Source of the DNA: Rhodanobacter sp.
GTDB taxonomy: Bacteria; Pseudomonadota; Gammaproteobacteria; Xanthomonadales; Rhodanobacteraceae
Direction of reading: 5' to 3'
Assembly: GCA_004298045.1 (NCBI GenBank)
Contig: SCRM01000006.1
Coordinates: 18,613-82,612, forward strand
DNA: 64,000 nucleotides
The position numbers and the translations under genes are program-made. Under the pieces are notes generated by a model. It searched no databases. It worked only from the letters and a program-made list of their open reading frames with translations, and was not told where the DNA came from. Position 1 is the stretch's first letter; each line of letters starts with the position of its first letter. Positions 45,712 through 54,434 of the stretch are shown piece after piece.

Positions 45712-48021
45712 ATGCGTTACCGCTTGCTGCTTGCCCGCTGTGCCGCGTTGGCATTCGCCATGGTGATGTCGCCGCTGGCGGCCCACGCCGCGGACGCGGC
45801 CGCGCCCGCCCTGATCCCGCTGCCGGCGCAGATCACGCCGCAGTCCGGCCAGCTCACGGTGGATGCGCACACGCCGGTGATCCTGGGCGACGCCAGCGCG
45901 GCGACCAAACAGACGGCCAATTACTTCATCAATCTCTTGAACCGCACCCGTGCGCTGCACCTGCGGCTCACCGCCAAGGCCACGCCCAACCCACCCGCCA
46001 TCACGTTCGAACGTGACCCGCAGGCGCCAGTGGCGCAGGCGCAGGGCTACGCGCTCGCGGTGACGCCGCAAGGCATCCGCGTCTCCGCACGCGACGATGC
46101 CGGCGTGTTCTATGGCGCCGTCACGCTGTACCAGTTGCTCACGCCGGACGCGCACCGCGGCGCGGTGACGCTCGCCGCCACCACCATCCACGACTGGCCG
46201 CGCTTCGGCTGGCGCGGGCTGATGCTGGACTCCGCCCGGCATTTCCAGAGCGTGGCCGACGTGCAGCGGCTCATCGACCAGATGGCGCAGCACAAGCTCG
46301 ACGTGCTGCACTGGCACCTGACCGACGACCAGGGCTGGCGGATCCAGATCAAGCGCTACCCGGAGCTGACCAAGATCGGCGCGTGGCGCACCCCGCCGGA
46401 TGCCGGGCGCGACGGCGAGCCGGACCGCTACGGCGGCTACTACAGCCAGGCGCAGATCAGGCAGGTGGTGGCGTATGCCGCCGCGCGCCACATCACCATC
46501 GTGCCCGAGCTGGACATGCCCGGCCACGCGCAGGCCGCGGTGGCGGCGTACCCGCAATACGGCGTCACCGGCAAACGGCCCAAGGTGTCGATCGACTGGG
46601 GCATCAATCCGTATCTCTACAACGTTAACGACGACACCTTCACCTTCATCGACAACGTGCTCGACGAGGTGATGGCGCTGTTTCCGTCCACCTACATCCA
46701 CGTCGGCGGCGACGAGGCGATCAAGGATCAATGGCAGGCCTCGCCCGCGGTGCAGGCCAAGATGCGCCAGCTCGGCATCACCAGCGAGGACGCGCTGCAA
46801 GGCTGGTTCATCGGCCGCATCGGCGGGTACCTCGAAAAGCACGGGCGCAAGCTGATCGGCTGGGACGAAATCCTGGACGGCGACAACCTGCCGAAAGACG
46901 CCACGGTGATGTCGTGGCGCGGCATCGACGGCGCAATCAAGGCCGCGCTCACCGGCCACGACGTGGTGATGTCGCCTGCGCCGGCGCTGTACCTGGACAA
47001 CCTGCAAAGCACCCTGCCGGACGAGTTTGCCGGCCGCGACGGGCTGGAAACGCTGCGCGACGTGTACCGCTTCCAGGCGATCCCCGGCGTGCTTGGCACC
47101 GCCGAGGCCAAACACGTGCTCGGCATCCAGGCCAATATCTGGACCGAGCACATGCCCACCATGGCGCACGTGGACCACGCCGCTTTCCCGCGCCTCGACG
47201 CGCTCAGCGAAGTGGCATGGTCACCGGCCACCAGCAACAACTGGCAGGGCTTCCTGGCGCGCCTGCCGGCGCAGCTCGCGCGCTATCGCGCACAGGACAT
47301 CCCGTATGCCGACAGTGCCTTTGCGGTGGTGGCCAGCGTCGACCGCAACGTGGCGCTCGCCACCGGCAAGGCCACCCTGACGCTCGCCAACCAGACCGGT
47401 GTCGGCAGCATCCACTACACGCTCGACGGTTCCACCCCTACCGTCACCTCGCCGCGCTACGCCGGGCCGGTCAACGTGAAACTGCCTACCACGGTGCGCG
47501 CCGCGAGCTTTGCCGACGGCAGCGAACTGGCCGCGCCGCGTGAGCGCGTACTGAGCCACGCCGCCCTGCTCAGCCTGCCCGGCACCGCCCTGGCCAACTG
47601 CTCCGGCAGCAACTTCCGCCTGCGCCTGCAACCGCTGCCGGACGCGGCCAGCACCCAGCCCGTCTACGCGGTCAATGTGTTCGACGCCTGCCAGCTGTAC
47701 CCGGCCACGGTGCTGGACGGCGTCACCAGCATCCACGTGGCGGCGGTGCGGCTGCCGCGCAACTTTGCCCTCGCGCACGACCAGAAAATGGTGGTTTCGC
47801 GCCCGCATGCCACGCGCTTTGGCGAGCTGGTGGTGCATGCCGACACCTGCGAAGGCCGGGTGCTGGCCAGCATGCCGCTGCCCGACCCCGCGCACAGCGG
47901 TCGCCAGTTCGCGCTCGAGGCGAAGCTGCCCGCGCAATCGGGCGAACACGCGCTGTGCCTCGCCTACACCGCGCCAGTCAGCGGCCCGCTGTACGCCACC
48001 GGCGAGGTCACGCTGAAGTGA
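45712..48021 (+). CDS. GH20 beta-N-acetylhexosaminidase
   Basis: This 769-aa periplasmic or outer-membrane-associated enzyme trims terminal GlcNAc from chito-oligosaccharides or glycans. After a signal peptide (cleavage near AAHA) come the GH20b domain (about 30–150), the GH20 TIM barrel (about 155–510) with the catalytic pair D334-E335 in HVGGDEAIKDQW, an Fn3-like C-terminal sugar-hydrolase piece (IHYTLDGSTPTVTSP) and a further beta-rich domain (about 620–769). The ATG at 45712 follows GGAG. It completes the GlcNAc uptake locus by producing the monosaccharide. Confidence 0.93.
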   Translation: MRYRLLLARCAALAFAMVMSPLAAHAADAAAPALIPLPAQITPQSGQLTVDAHTPVILGDASAATKQTANYFINLLNRTRALHLRLTAKATPNPPAITFERDPQAPVAQAQGYALAVTPQGIRVSARDDAGVFYGAVTLYQLLTPDAHRGAVTLAATTIHDWPRFGWRGLMLDSARHFQSVADVQRLIDQMAQHKLDVLHWHLTDDQGWRIQIKRYPELTKIGAWRTPPDAGRDGEPDRYGGYYSQAQIRQVVAYAAARHITIVPELDMPGHAQAAVAAYPQYGVTGKRPKVSIDWGINPYLYNVNDDTFTFIDNVLDEVMALFPSTYIHVGGDEAIKDQWQASPAVQAKMRQLGITSEDALQGWFIGRIGGYLEKHGRKLIGWDEILDGDNLPKDATVMSWRGIDGAIKAALTGHDVVMSPAPALYLDNLQSTLPDEFAGRDGLETLRDVYRFQAIPGVLGTAEAKHVLGIQANIWTEHMPTMAHVDHAAFPRLDALSEVAWSPATSNNWQGFLARLPAQLARYRAQDIPYADSAFAVVASVDRNVALATGKATLTLANQTGVGSIHYTLDGSTPTVTSPRYAGPVNVKLPTTVRAASFADGSELAAPRERVLSHAALLSLPGTALANCSGSNFRLRLQPLPDAASTQPVYAVNVFDACQLYPATVLDGVTSIHVAAVRLPRNFALAHDQKMVVSRPHATRFGELVVHADTCEGRVLASMPLPDPAHSGRQFALEAKLPAQSGEHALCLAYTAPVSGPLYATGEVTLK

Positions 48022-48058
48022 GACAGCAGCGCGTTGCCGGAAGGCGGGGAAACCGACC

Positions 48059-48799
48059 ATGCCCCTGAAAATCATCGGCGCCGGCTTCGGTCGCACCGGC
48101 ACGCTGTCCCTCTGCACAGCCCTCAGGCAGCTCGGGTTCCCGTGCTATCACATGACCGAAGTCCTCGACAACAAGGACAACCAGTCGCATCTGGGTTTCT
48201 GGCGCACGGTGGCCAACGCGCCCGCCGGCACGCAGCACGATTGGGAAACCGTCTTTTCCCGCTACACCGCCGCGGTGGACAACCCCGCGAGCAGCGTGTG
48301 GTGCGAACTCGTCGCCGCCTATCCCGACGCCAAGGTGGTGTTGTCGCTGCACCCCGGCGGCGCCGACGCGTGGTACGACAGCACCCGGGCCACGATCTAT
48401 TTCACCGAGTCACTGTGGCAGTTCAAGGTGCTCCAGCTCGTCACCCCGTTCGCGCGCAAGCTCGGCGACGTGTGCCACAAGCTGATCTGGCAGCGCGCGC
48501 ACCACGGCACGATGGGCAATCGTGCCGCGGCCATCGCCGACTACCACCAGCACGTCACCGACGTGCAGGCGGCGGTGCCGCCGGATCGGCTGCTGGTGTT
48601 CCGCGTGAACGAGGGCTGGCAGCCGCTGTGCGATTTCATTGGCGTGCCGGTGCCGTCGACGCCCTTCCCGCAGGTCAACGACCGCGCGCAGTTCCAGCAG
48701 ATCATCCGCGGGATGACGCGCGGCGCCTACGTGATCCTGGGACTTGCCGCGGCGGTGGTCGCCACGGCGGTCTACGGGGCCATCCGGTTTTTTCGGTAA
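48059..48799 (+). CDS. Sulfotransferase-family protein with C-terminal membrane helix
   Basis: The 246-aa protein starts with a PAPS-binding type P-loop, IIGAGFGRTGTLSLCTAL, as in the Sulfotransfer_4/NAD-dependent-epimerase-associated sulfotransferases; the second half has VFRVNEGWQPLCDFIGVPVP, a typical family motif. The last 25 residues (YVILGLAAAVVATAVYGAI) form a hydrophobic helix, a tail-anchor-like feature. Acceptor unknown. It lies 37 nt after the hexosaminidase. Confidence 0.8.
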   Translation: MPLKIIGAGFGRTGTLSLCTALRQLGFPCYHMTEVLDNKDNQSHLGFWRTVANAPAGTQHDWETVFSRYTAAVDNPASSVWCELVAAYPDAKVVLSLHPGGADAWYDSTRATIYFTESLWQFKVLQLVTPFARKLGDVCHKLIWQRAHHGTMGNRAAAIADYHQHVTDVQAAVPPDRLLVFRVNEGWQPLCDFIGVPVPSTPFPQVNDRAQFQQIIRGMTRGAYVILGLAAAVVATAVYGAIRFFR

Positions 48800-48933
48800 G
48801 GCCCAGCCGCTCCGTTTTCGGGGACCCGGGATCGCGGCGGTGGCGGCGGGTGTCCGCGCCCCGGCGGTATGCCAAGATGCGTCCGGCGCGGCGGCATAGG
48901 GGTGCCGCCGGCCATCATCCGCAAAGGACTCCC

Positions 48934-50943
48934 ATGCACGCTTGGTACCCGGCGGCACTCCGTGGCATTTCGCGGTTTGGCACGGCGCTCGTCTGCGCCG
49001 CCCTGGCGCTGGTCGCCACCACCACGCGGGCGGCCACCCTCGACGCCGCGCTGCTCCCGAAGATCGAGGCCGCCACGTTCGAGGTGGTGCAGGCCAAGCC
49101 CGCCAACGATCCGCTGAGCTACGAGAAACCGCTGCCGCTCGACCTGCTGCCCTACCAGGAACGCACCGACAAGTACCACTCGATCGGCACCGCGTTCGCG
49201 ATCGGCAACGGCCGCTACGTCACCGCCGGCCACGTGCTGCTGGCCGGGCTGGACAGCCTGTGGGGGCCGCCCGCGCTGCGCGACGGCGCCGGCCACGTGT
49301 ACCCGATCGCGAAAGTGGAAAAGTTCGCCCTGCGCCGCGACTTCGTGGTGTTCACCCTGGCGACGCCGCCGGCCAGCGGCGCCACCCTCGCGCTCGACCC
49401 GCGGCCGCAACCCAACACCACGGTGTATGCCGTGGGCAACGCACTGGGCACCGGCATCGTCATCCGCGACGGCCTGTACACCTCCGACACCCCCGAGCCG
49501 CAGGACGGCGCGTGGAAATGGCTGCGCTTCTCCGCCGCCGCCTCGCCCGGCAACAGCGGCGGCCCGCTGCTCGACCAGCAGGGCAAGGTGGTCGGCGTGG
49601 TACTGATGAAATCAGCCAACGAGAACCTCAACTACGCGCTGCCGATCGGCGAGCTGCTGAACGCGCCGGCCGACACGGCGCGGATGTCCGCCCGCGGCTC
49701 CTACCAGCTCGACCTGTTCACCGCGGTGTCCAACGGCAACCTCGACGCCCACTTTGCGTTGCCGCTCGACCTCGCCGCGTTCTACCGCGAGTTCGGGGCG
49801 CGGTTTTCCGCCTACAGCGAGAAACAATTCCAGTCGCTGCTGGCGCACGAGTCCGCCAATCTGTTTCCGAACGGCGCCGGTTCGCGGCGGCTGCTCTACC
49901 AGCAGACCATCCTCAACAGCTTCCCGTCGCTGATCGTGCGCGGCAGCGATGGCGAATGGGGCCTCAGCAATACCGGGTCGCAATACTTCGCGCTCGACCA
50001 CAATGGCTACGTGCGCATCGGCGAGGCCGGGCGCAACGGGCTGGTGCACCTGCGCCGCCCCGACGACATTCCCGCGGCCAAGTTCTACGCCGACGCGCAG
50101 ACCCGGATGGATCTGCTGGCGCGCACCGGCCTGTTCCAGCGCATGGTGGCCGGCCAGAAGATCAAGATCACCTCGCTCGGCAAGCCGATTCGCTCCGCCA
50201 CCCATCGCGACCGCTGGCAGCGCCCGTGGCAGATCGACGCCTGGGCACTGCCCTATGCCAACCGCATGGTGCTGGCCTATACGTTGCCGGTGCCCGACGG
50301 CAGCGTGATGCTGATGCGCTTCCTGCCGCCGACGGAATGGCACGACTCGCGGCTGGATCTGGATGAGATGAGCAGCTTCGTCTACGCCACCTACGCGGGC
50401 ACACTGGCGCAGTGGCGCGAGTTCCTGGCCGACCCGGCCTTGCTGCCGGCGGTCATGCACGACATCCACCTCGACTACACCTACGGCCAGCGTTTCGGCT
50501 ACCGCTCGCCGCGGCTGACCTTCAGCTACCCGTCGTCGCTGCAGACCGTCGCGCCGGACAACCTGCTGTGGCTGGGCTTCCGGTTCTTCCTCGACGGCGG
50601 CAAGCCGACCTGGGACGCCGGCATCGTCAACGTGTGGAAAAACACCGCCAACGACGACCAGTACGAGGTGAACGTACAACGCCACATGGCGCCGCCGGCG
50701 GGGCTGGACACCAACTTCGACAGCCTGTGGCGCAAGATCGCCGCCCGCGAGTACCCATACAACGCAGTCGCCAACCCGCAGAACGGGCAGATGGGCATCG
50801 ACGGCGTGGCCGGCGCGCCCGGTGTGGCCACGCCAACCGTGCTGTACACCGCCTTCTACGGCGCCACCGGCGCCCCGCCACAGGCCGAGATGAAGACCAA
50901 GCTCGACGTGCTGACGAAAGACCTGCAGGTGCGCGAGCACTAG
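48934..50943 (+). CDS. Secreted trypsin-like serine protease with large uncharacterised C-terminal region
   Basis: The 669-aa protein has a signal peptide (ALALVATTTRA) and a trypsin-like domain at about 40–245 with an apparent catalytic triad H100 (YVTAGHVL), D136 (RRDFVVF) and S208 (SPGNSGGPLL). The remaining 420 residues contain no PDZ domain and are not a family that I recognise; they are rich in aromatic residues and probably periplasmic. The ATG is at 48934; the open frame upstream runs antiphase through the sulfotransferase gene. Confidence 0.82.
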   Translation: MHAWYPAALRGISRFGTALVCAALALVATTTRAATLDAALLPKIEAATFEVVQAKPANDPLSYEKPLPLDLLPYQERTDKYHSIGTAFAIGNGRYVTAGHVLLAGLDSLWGPPALRDGAGHVYPIAKVEKFALRRDFVVFTLATPPASGATLALDPRPQPNTTVYAVGNALGTGIVIRDGLYTSDTPEPQDGAWKWLRFSAAASPGNSGGPLLDQQGKVVGVVLMKSANENLNYALPIGELLNAPADTARMSARGSYQLDLFTAVSNGNLDAHFALPLDLAAFYREFGARFSAYSEKQFQSLLAHESANLFPNGAGSRRLLYQQTILNSFPSLIVRGSDGEWGLSNTGSQYFALDHNGYVRIGEAGRNGLVHLRRPDDIPAAKFYADAQTRMDLLARTGLFQRMVAGQKIKITSLGKPIRSATHRDRWQRPWQIDAWALPYANRMVLAYTLPVPDGSVMLMRFLPPTEWHDSRLDLDEMSSFVYATYAGTLAQWREFLADPALLPAVMHDIHLDYTYGQRFGYRSPRLTFSYPSSLQTVAPDNLLWLGFRFFLDGGKPTWDAGIVNVWKNTANDDQYEVNVQRHMAPPAGLDTNFDSLWRKIAAREYPYNAVANPQNGQMGIDGVAGAPGVATPTVLYTAFYGATGAPPQAEMKTKLDVLTKDLQVREH

Positions 50944-50985
50944 GGGCGTTGCCGGCGCCGCCCGCAGTCCGGGCGGCGCGGGCGC

Positions 50986-51673
50986 TCACCCCCGACGTTC
51001 GCGGGCGCCATCCGCTTCCGGCGCCGCCTGCTTCCGCGCCGCCCACCCCGGCCACAGCCGGTGCGCGGTGGCGGCGGGCACCGTGCCGTCGCCGAACATC
51101 GCGCGCGCCAGCCCGCGATGGGTCGGCAGCACGCCGAGGCCGGCGAGAATGTGCACCGCCAGCAGCGCCAGCAGCAGCCACGCGCCGTACACGTGCGCGC
51201 GGATCGCGACGAGGAACACCCACAGCGGCGCGGACGGCAGGAAATAGAGATACACGCCACTCACGCCGACCACCACGGTCACGCTGAGCAGCAGGGCCAG
51301 CACCAGCCGTTCCAGCGGATCGAACCAGCCGTCGTGCCACGGCGCCGGTGCACGCGCCGGCCGCAGCAGCGCGCGGAAATACGCGCCCACCCAGCGCACA
51401 TCGCCGCGCCGGAAGCGGGCGAGCGTTGCCGCCAGCCACACGGTGCCGCGCCACAGCGCGGCCAGCACGACCAGCGCCGCCAGCACGAACGCCAGGCCGA
51501 GCACGCGGTGCAGGCCGTTGATCGCATCGTGGCCGCCGGCCAGCGCCACCCAGCGCACCGGCAGCCAGTCGCCCAGCGCCAGCCCGGTCACCACCAGGGT
51601 CAGCAGCACGACGGCATTCGTGCCGTGCAGCCAGCGCGCGCCGGCCGTGGCGCAGTATCCGGGGCGCGTTCAC
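50986..51673 (-). CDS. b561-type cytochrome, apparent frameshift near the start
   Basis: The membrane protein has four hydrophobic helices with paired histidines (RWLHGTNAV, NGLHRVLGLAF, RAHVYGAWLLLALLAVHILAGL), a cytochrome b/b6-like electron carrier. The open frame that begins at GTG 51609 lacks the first helix motif RWLHGTN; this motif is encoded just upstream in the same frame but without any start codon after an in-frame TGA. A GTG at 51673, 7 nt after the stop of the preceding gene, joins this frame if one base is removed from the CCCC run (plus-strand GGGG at 51661–51664). It is either a sequencing error or a real disruption. Confidence 0.72.
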
Positions 51674-51680
51674 GACACGC

Positions 51681-52037
51681 CTAGCGGACGGTGAATGTCA
51701 CGCTCTTGGGCGGCAGCAGCGCCGCATGCGTCGGCCCCGCCAGCTCCACCTCCACCGTGTGCTTGCCCGCCGGCAGCGACAGATCCACCGGGCCGGGCTG
51801 GTACACCGCCATCGCCGGGCCGCCATCCACCGAAACGTGCAAGTGGTCGAGCCCGTCGGTCGGCTTGCCGATCTTGGCATTCTGCACCGCGACCACGATC
51901 GCCACCGGGCTGCTCACCGTGGCGCCGGCCGCCGGCGCCGTGATCGCGAACGACGGCGTCGCCGCCACCGCGCTCCCGGCAAACCCCCAAGCCCCGAACG
52001 CCAACGCCAACGGCAAAGCCATACGAACCAGCGACAT
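51681..52037 (-). CDS. Small periplasmic protein (DUF4399/DUF6130-like)
   Basis: The 118-aa protein has a signal peptide (cleavage after GSAVA) and a single beta-sandwich-type domain with DHLHVSVDGGP and LPAGKHTVEVELAGPTHAAL, resembling small DUF4399/DUF6130 proteins. The ATG at 52037 follows GGAG. The b561-type cytochrome gene follows closely, so the two may form a redox-related pair; function unknown. Confidence 0.75.
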   Translation of the reverse strand: MSLVRMALPLALAFGAWGFAGSAVAATPSFAITAPAAGATVSSPVAIVVAVQNAKIGKPTDGLDHLHVSVDGGPAMAVYQPGPVDLSLPAGKHTVEVELAGPTHAALLPPKSVTFTVR

Positions 52038-52142
52038 GACAAGCTCCAGAGGGATGAACCTCTGCATGGTAGTCGTGGCAGGCGAAACGGAAACAGACCG
52101 GGGTCAGGGTGCCGCCCCGGTCGCTGCCGTTCCTGTCTCGCA

Positions 52143-52170
52143 CAAAAAAAAGGCCCCGCGGACGGGGCCT
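52143..52170 (-). terminator. Rho-independent terminator
   Basis: On the minus strand AGGCCCCG-tccg-CGGGGCCT is followed by eight T residues. It ends the transcript of the 164-aa gene at 52204–52698. Confidence 0.92.
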
Positions 52171-52203
52171 CTTCGTTTCGGGGCGGATGAAACCGACCGG
52201 GCT

Positions 52204-52698
52204 TCAGGCCGGCACGGGTTCGCTTGGCGCGGGATCGGTCGCCGGGGCGGGATTGCGCGATCCGCGGGCGAAGCGGGCGGCCAGGGCGCGGCGCGCCTCG
52301 TCCAGCCCCTGCCCCTTGCCGGCCACCTTCAGCACGGCGTAACCCTCCAGCGCGTTGGTCATCAGGTCGCTGCCGACCGCCATCTCGGTGTCGACGCCGC
52401 GCTGGTGCAGCTTGCCCAGGCGCACCAGGCGCGGGCGCAGCGCATCCAGCGTGGCGATATCGCGCTGGTAACCCGGCAGGTCGAAGTTGCGCGGCAGCAC
52501 GCTGGGGTTGTCGGCGAACACGTGGCCGGCCTGCCGGCAGAACGCCTCGGACTTGTCGCCCATCTTGGTCAGTTGGTGCCGCTGGTCCGGCGTCAGCGCA
52601 ATGAGCGAGGCAAGGCCGGTTTCCAGCGCCGCCAGGGCGTTGTCGATGGCCGCCAGCACATCGGCATTGAGGTCGATATCGATCAGGTTCTGGGACAT
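52204..52698 (-). CDS. Conserved hypothetical helical protein
   Basis: The 164-aa cytoplasmic, helix-rich protein begins MSQNLIDIDLNADVLAAIDN and contains LIALTPDQRHQLTKMGDKSEAFCRQA and NFDLPGYQRDIATLDALRPRL (central part, residues about 35–95), with a Pro/Ala tail. I do not recognise a named family, though similar 150–170-aa proteins occur in several Gram-negative genomes. The ATG at 52698 follows GGAG. It has its own terminator, so it is monocistronic. Confidence 0.72.
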   Translation of the reverse strand: MSQNLIDIDLNADVLAAIDNALAALETGLASLIALTPDQRHQLTKMGDKSEAFCRQAGHVFADNPSVLPRNFDLPGYQRDIATLDALRPRLVRLGKLHQRGVDTEMAVGSDLMTNALEGYAVLKVAGKGQGLDEARRALAARFARGSRNPAPATDPAPSEPVPA

Positions 52699-52935
52699 GT
52701 TCACTCCGTTGACGGGGTTGCAGACAAACCGGCCCGGTGGCCGGCGGCGCAGCCTAGCGCGCCACCTGCCGCCGCCGCGTAGGCGGAAACGATGCCGCGG
52801 CGTAGGCGAACACCCCGCCGACAAACCGTCGCCGGCAGCCGCGACCGGCGCGCGCCCGCGATGGCGACACTGCCGCGCTTTCAGCACGCCACGGGGTGAT
52901 GGCCAACCGGTGCACGGCGCACGGCGGCGATGTCC

Positions 52936-53733
52936 TCATGCATAGGTGCGAATCAGCATGTACACGCCGATGGCGAACAGCAGCGTCGCGAACGTGATGT
53001 TCAACGCGCCGCGTCTGGCGGAAAGGCGATGGGCCAGCAATGCGCCGAGCCAGCCGCCGGCGATGCCGCCGGCAATGAACTCGCCGGCGATGGCCCAGTT
53101 GATGAGGCCGGAACGCGCGTAGTTGAGGGCGGTGGTGAGGCCGAAGCTGCCCACGCCGAACAGCGAGGTGCCGATGGCGTTGATGATGTCCATGCGCGCC
53201 GCCAGCATCAGCCCCGGCACCACGAGGAAACCACCGCCGACGCCGAAGAACCCGGCGATGGCGCCGGCGCCGAGACCCGTGCCCGAAAGCCAGGTGGCAA
53301 GCCAGCGTGGCGGCGCGCCGGCGGTGGGGTTCGCGACCCGATTGCGCGGCTTGACCATCAGCACGGCCACCACCAGCACCAGGATCGCGAACAGGCCGAC
53401 CAATGCCTGCCCGTCGACCTTTTTGCCGATTTCCGACCCCACGAACGTACCCACGACGCCGAGCGCGGTGAAGATGATGGCGGCCTTCCATTGCACATGC
53501 CCGGCGCGCGCGTGCGGAATCAGGTTGGCATACGCATTGAGCCCGACGGCGAGCGCGCTGGTGCCGATCGCCATGTGCGGATCACGCACGCCGACCACGT
53601 ACAGCAACAGCGGCACGGCCAGGGTCGAGCCGCCGCCGCCCGTCAAGGCGAGGGAGAAACCCACCAGCCCGCCGCACAGCACGGCGGCAACGATCTGCAG
53701 CGACCCGCCTGCCACCACCAGGGCAACGATCAA
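52936..53733 (-). CDS. TSUP-family sulfite/anion exporter
   Basis: This 265-aa protein of the TauE/SafE/YfcA family has about eight membrane helices in two repeats (GFSLALTGGGGSTLAVPLLL and AIAGFFGVGGGFLVVPGLML carry the duplicated signature). The start is TTG 53733, overlapping the stop of the persulfide dioxygenase gene (TTGA), so the pair is co-translated. Sulfite produced by the dioxygenase is the likely cargo. Confidence 0.87.
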   Translation of the reverse strand: MIVALVVAGGSLQIVAAVLCGGLVGFSLALTGGGGSTLAVPLLLYVVGVRDPHMAIGTSALAVGLNAYANLIPHARAGHVQWKAAIIFTALGVVGTFVGSEIGKKVDGQALVGLFAILVLVVAVLMVKPRNRVANPTAGAPPRWLATWLSGTGLGAGAIAGFFGVGGGFLVVPGLMLAARMDIINAIGTSLFGVGSFGLTTALNYARSGLINWAIAGEFIAGGIAGGWLGALLAHRLSARRGALNITFATLLFAIGVYMLIRTYA

Positions 53734-54434
53734 TGCGGATGGTCCAGGCCACAATGGAGGTTGGCGGGAACCGCCACATCCATCAGCTCGGGATGGGGCA
53801 GGTCGAGCCGGTTCATGATCTCGATGTACTCGTCGCGACTCTTGCCGGCGAGGCGTGGATTGTGGCGACGCTCTTCGCCGATCGACGAGCAGGTCCAGCC
53901 TTGGCAGTCGTGCCCGGGGTACAACAGCGTCGCGTCCGGAAGCGCGAACAGCTTTTGCGTGATCGAGTCCCACGACGTGCCGGGGTCGCCGTTCTGGAAA
54001 TCGGTGCGGCCGGTACCCCGGATCAGCAACGCATCACCGCTGAACACCGCGCGCGGCGTGTCCGGATTCAGGACGAAGCTGAACGACTCGTCCGTATGGC
54101 CGGGCGTGTACAGCGCCTTGAGCCTGACGCCATCGGTGTCGATCACTTCACCATCGCCGACCCGGACCGCAACGCAGTCGGCCTTGGTGTATTGCCCCAT
54201 CACCGTCGCGCAGCCGGTCTGCACCCGCAGCAGGCCGAGCCCCGTGATGTGGTCGGCATGGGTATGCGTGTCGATCGCCTTCACCAGCCGCAGCCCGAGC
54301 TCCTCGATCGCGCGGATGTAGTGCTCGACCCGATCCTTGACCGGGTCGATCAGCACCGCCTCGCGCCCGGGGGCGCTGGCAAGCAGGTAGGTATAGGTGT
54401 GGGAGACGGGATCGACAAACTGGCGAAACAACAT
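53730..54434 (-). CDS. Persulfide dioxygenase (ETHE1-type metallo-beta-lactamase fold)
   Basis: The 234-aa protein has the non-haem-iron ligand motif HTHADH (H57, H59, D61, H62) with further ligands in YTPGHTDESF, FSGDALL and LYPGHD, plus GRTDFQNGD, which is typical of ETHE1/Blh. It oxidises glutathione persulfide to sulfite in sulfide detoxification. The ATG at 54434 is preceded by AGGGG. The overlapping TSUP exporter supports this role. Confidence 0.88.
   Translation of the reverse strand: MLFRQFVDPVSHTYTYLLASAPGREAVLIDPVKDRVEHYIRAIEELGLRLVKAIDTHTHADHITGLGLLRVQTGCATVMGQYTKADCVAVRVGDGEVIDTDGVRLKALYTPGHTDESFSFVLNPDTPRAVFSGDALLIRGTGRTDFQNGDPGTSWDSITQKLFALPDATLLYPGHDCQGWTCSSIGEERRHNPRLAGKSRDEYIEIMNRLDLPHPELMDVAVPANLHCGLDHPH

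Noticed and set aside
41741..45754. A 1337-codon open frame on the minus strand
   Set aside because: It runs antisense across glk and the TonB receptor gene, is His/Val/Gly-skewed with no domain, and is a by-product of strong GC bias at third codon positions.
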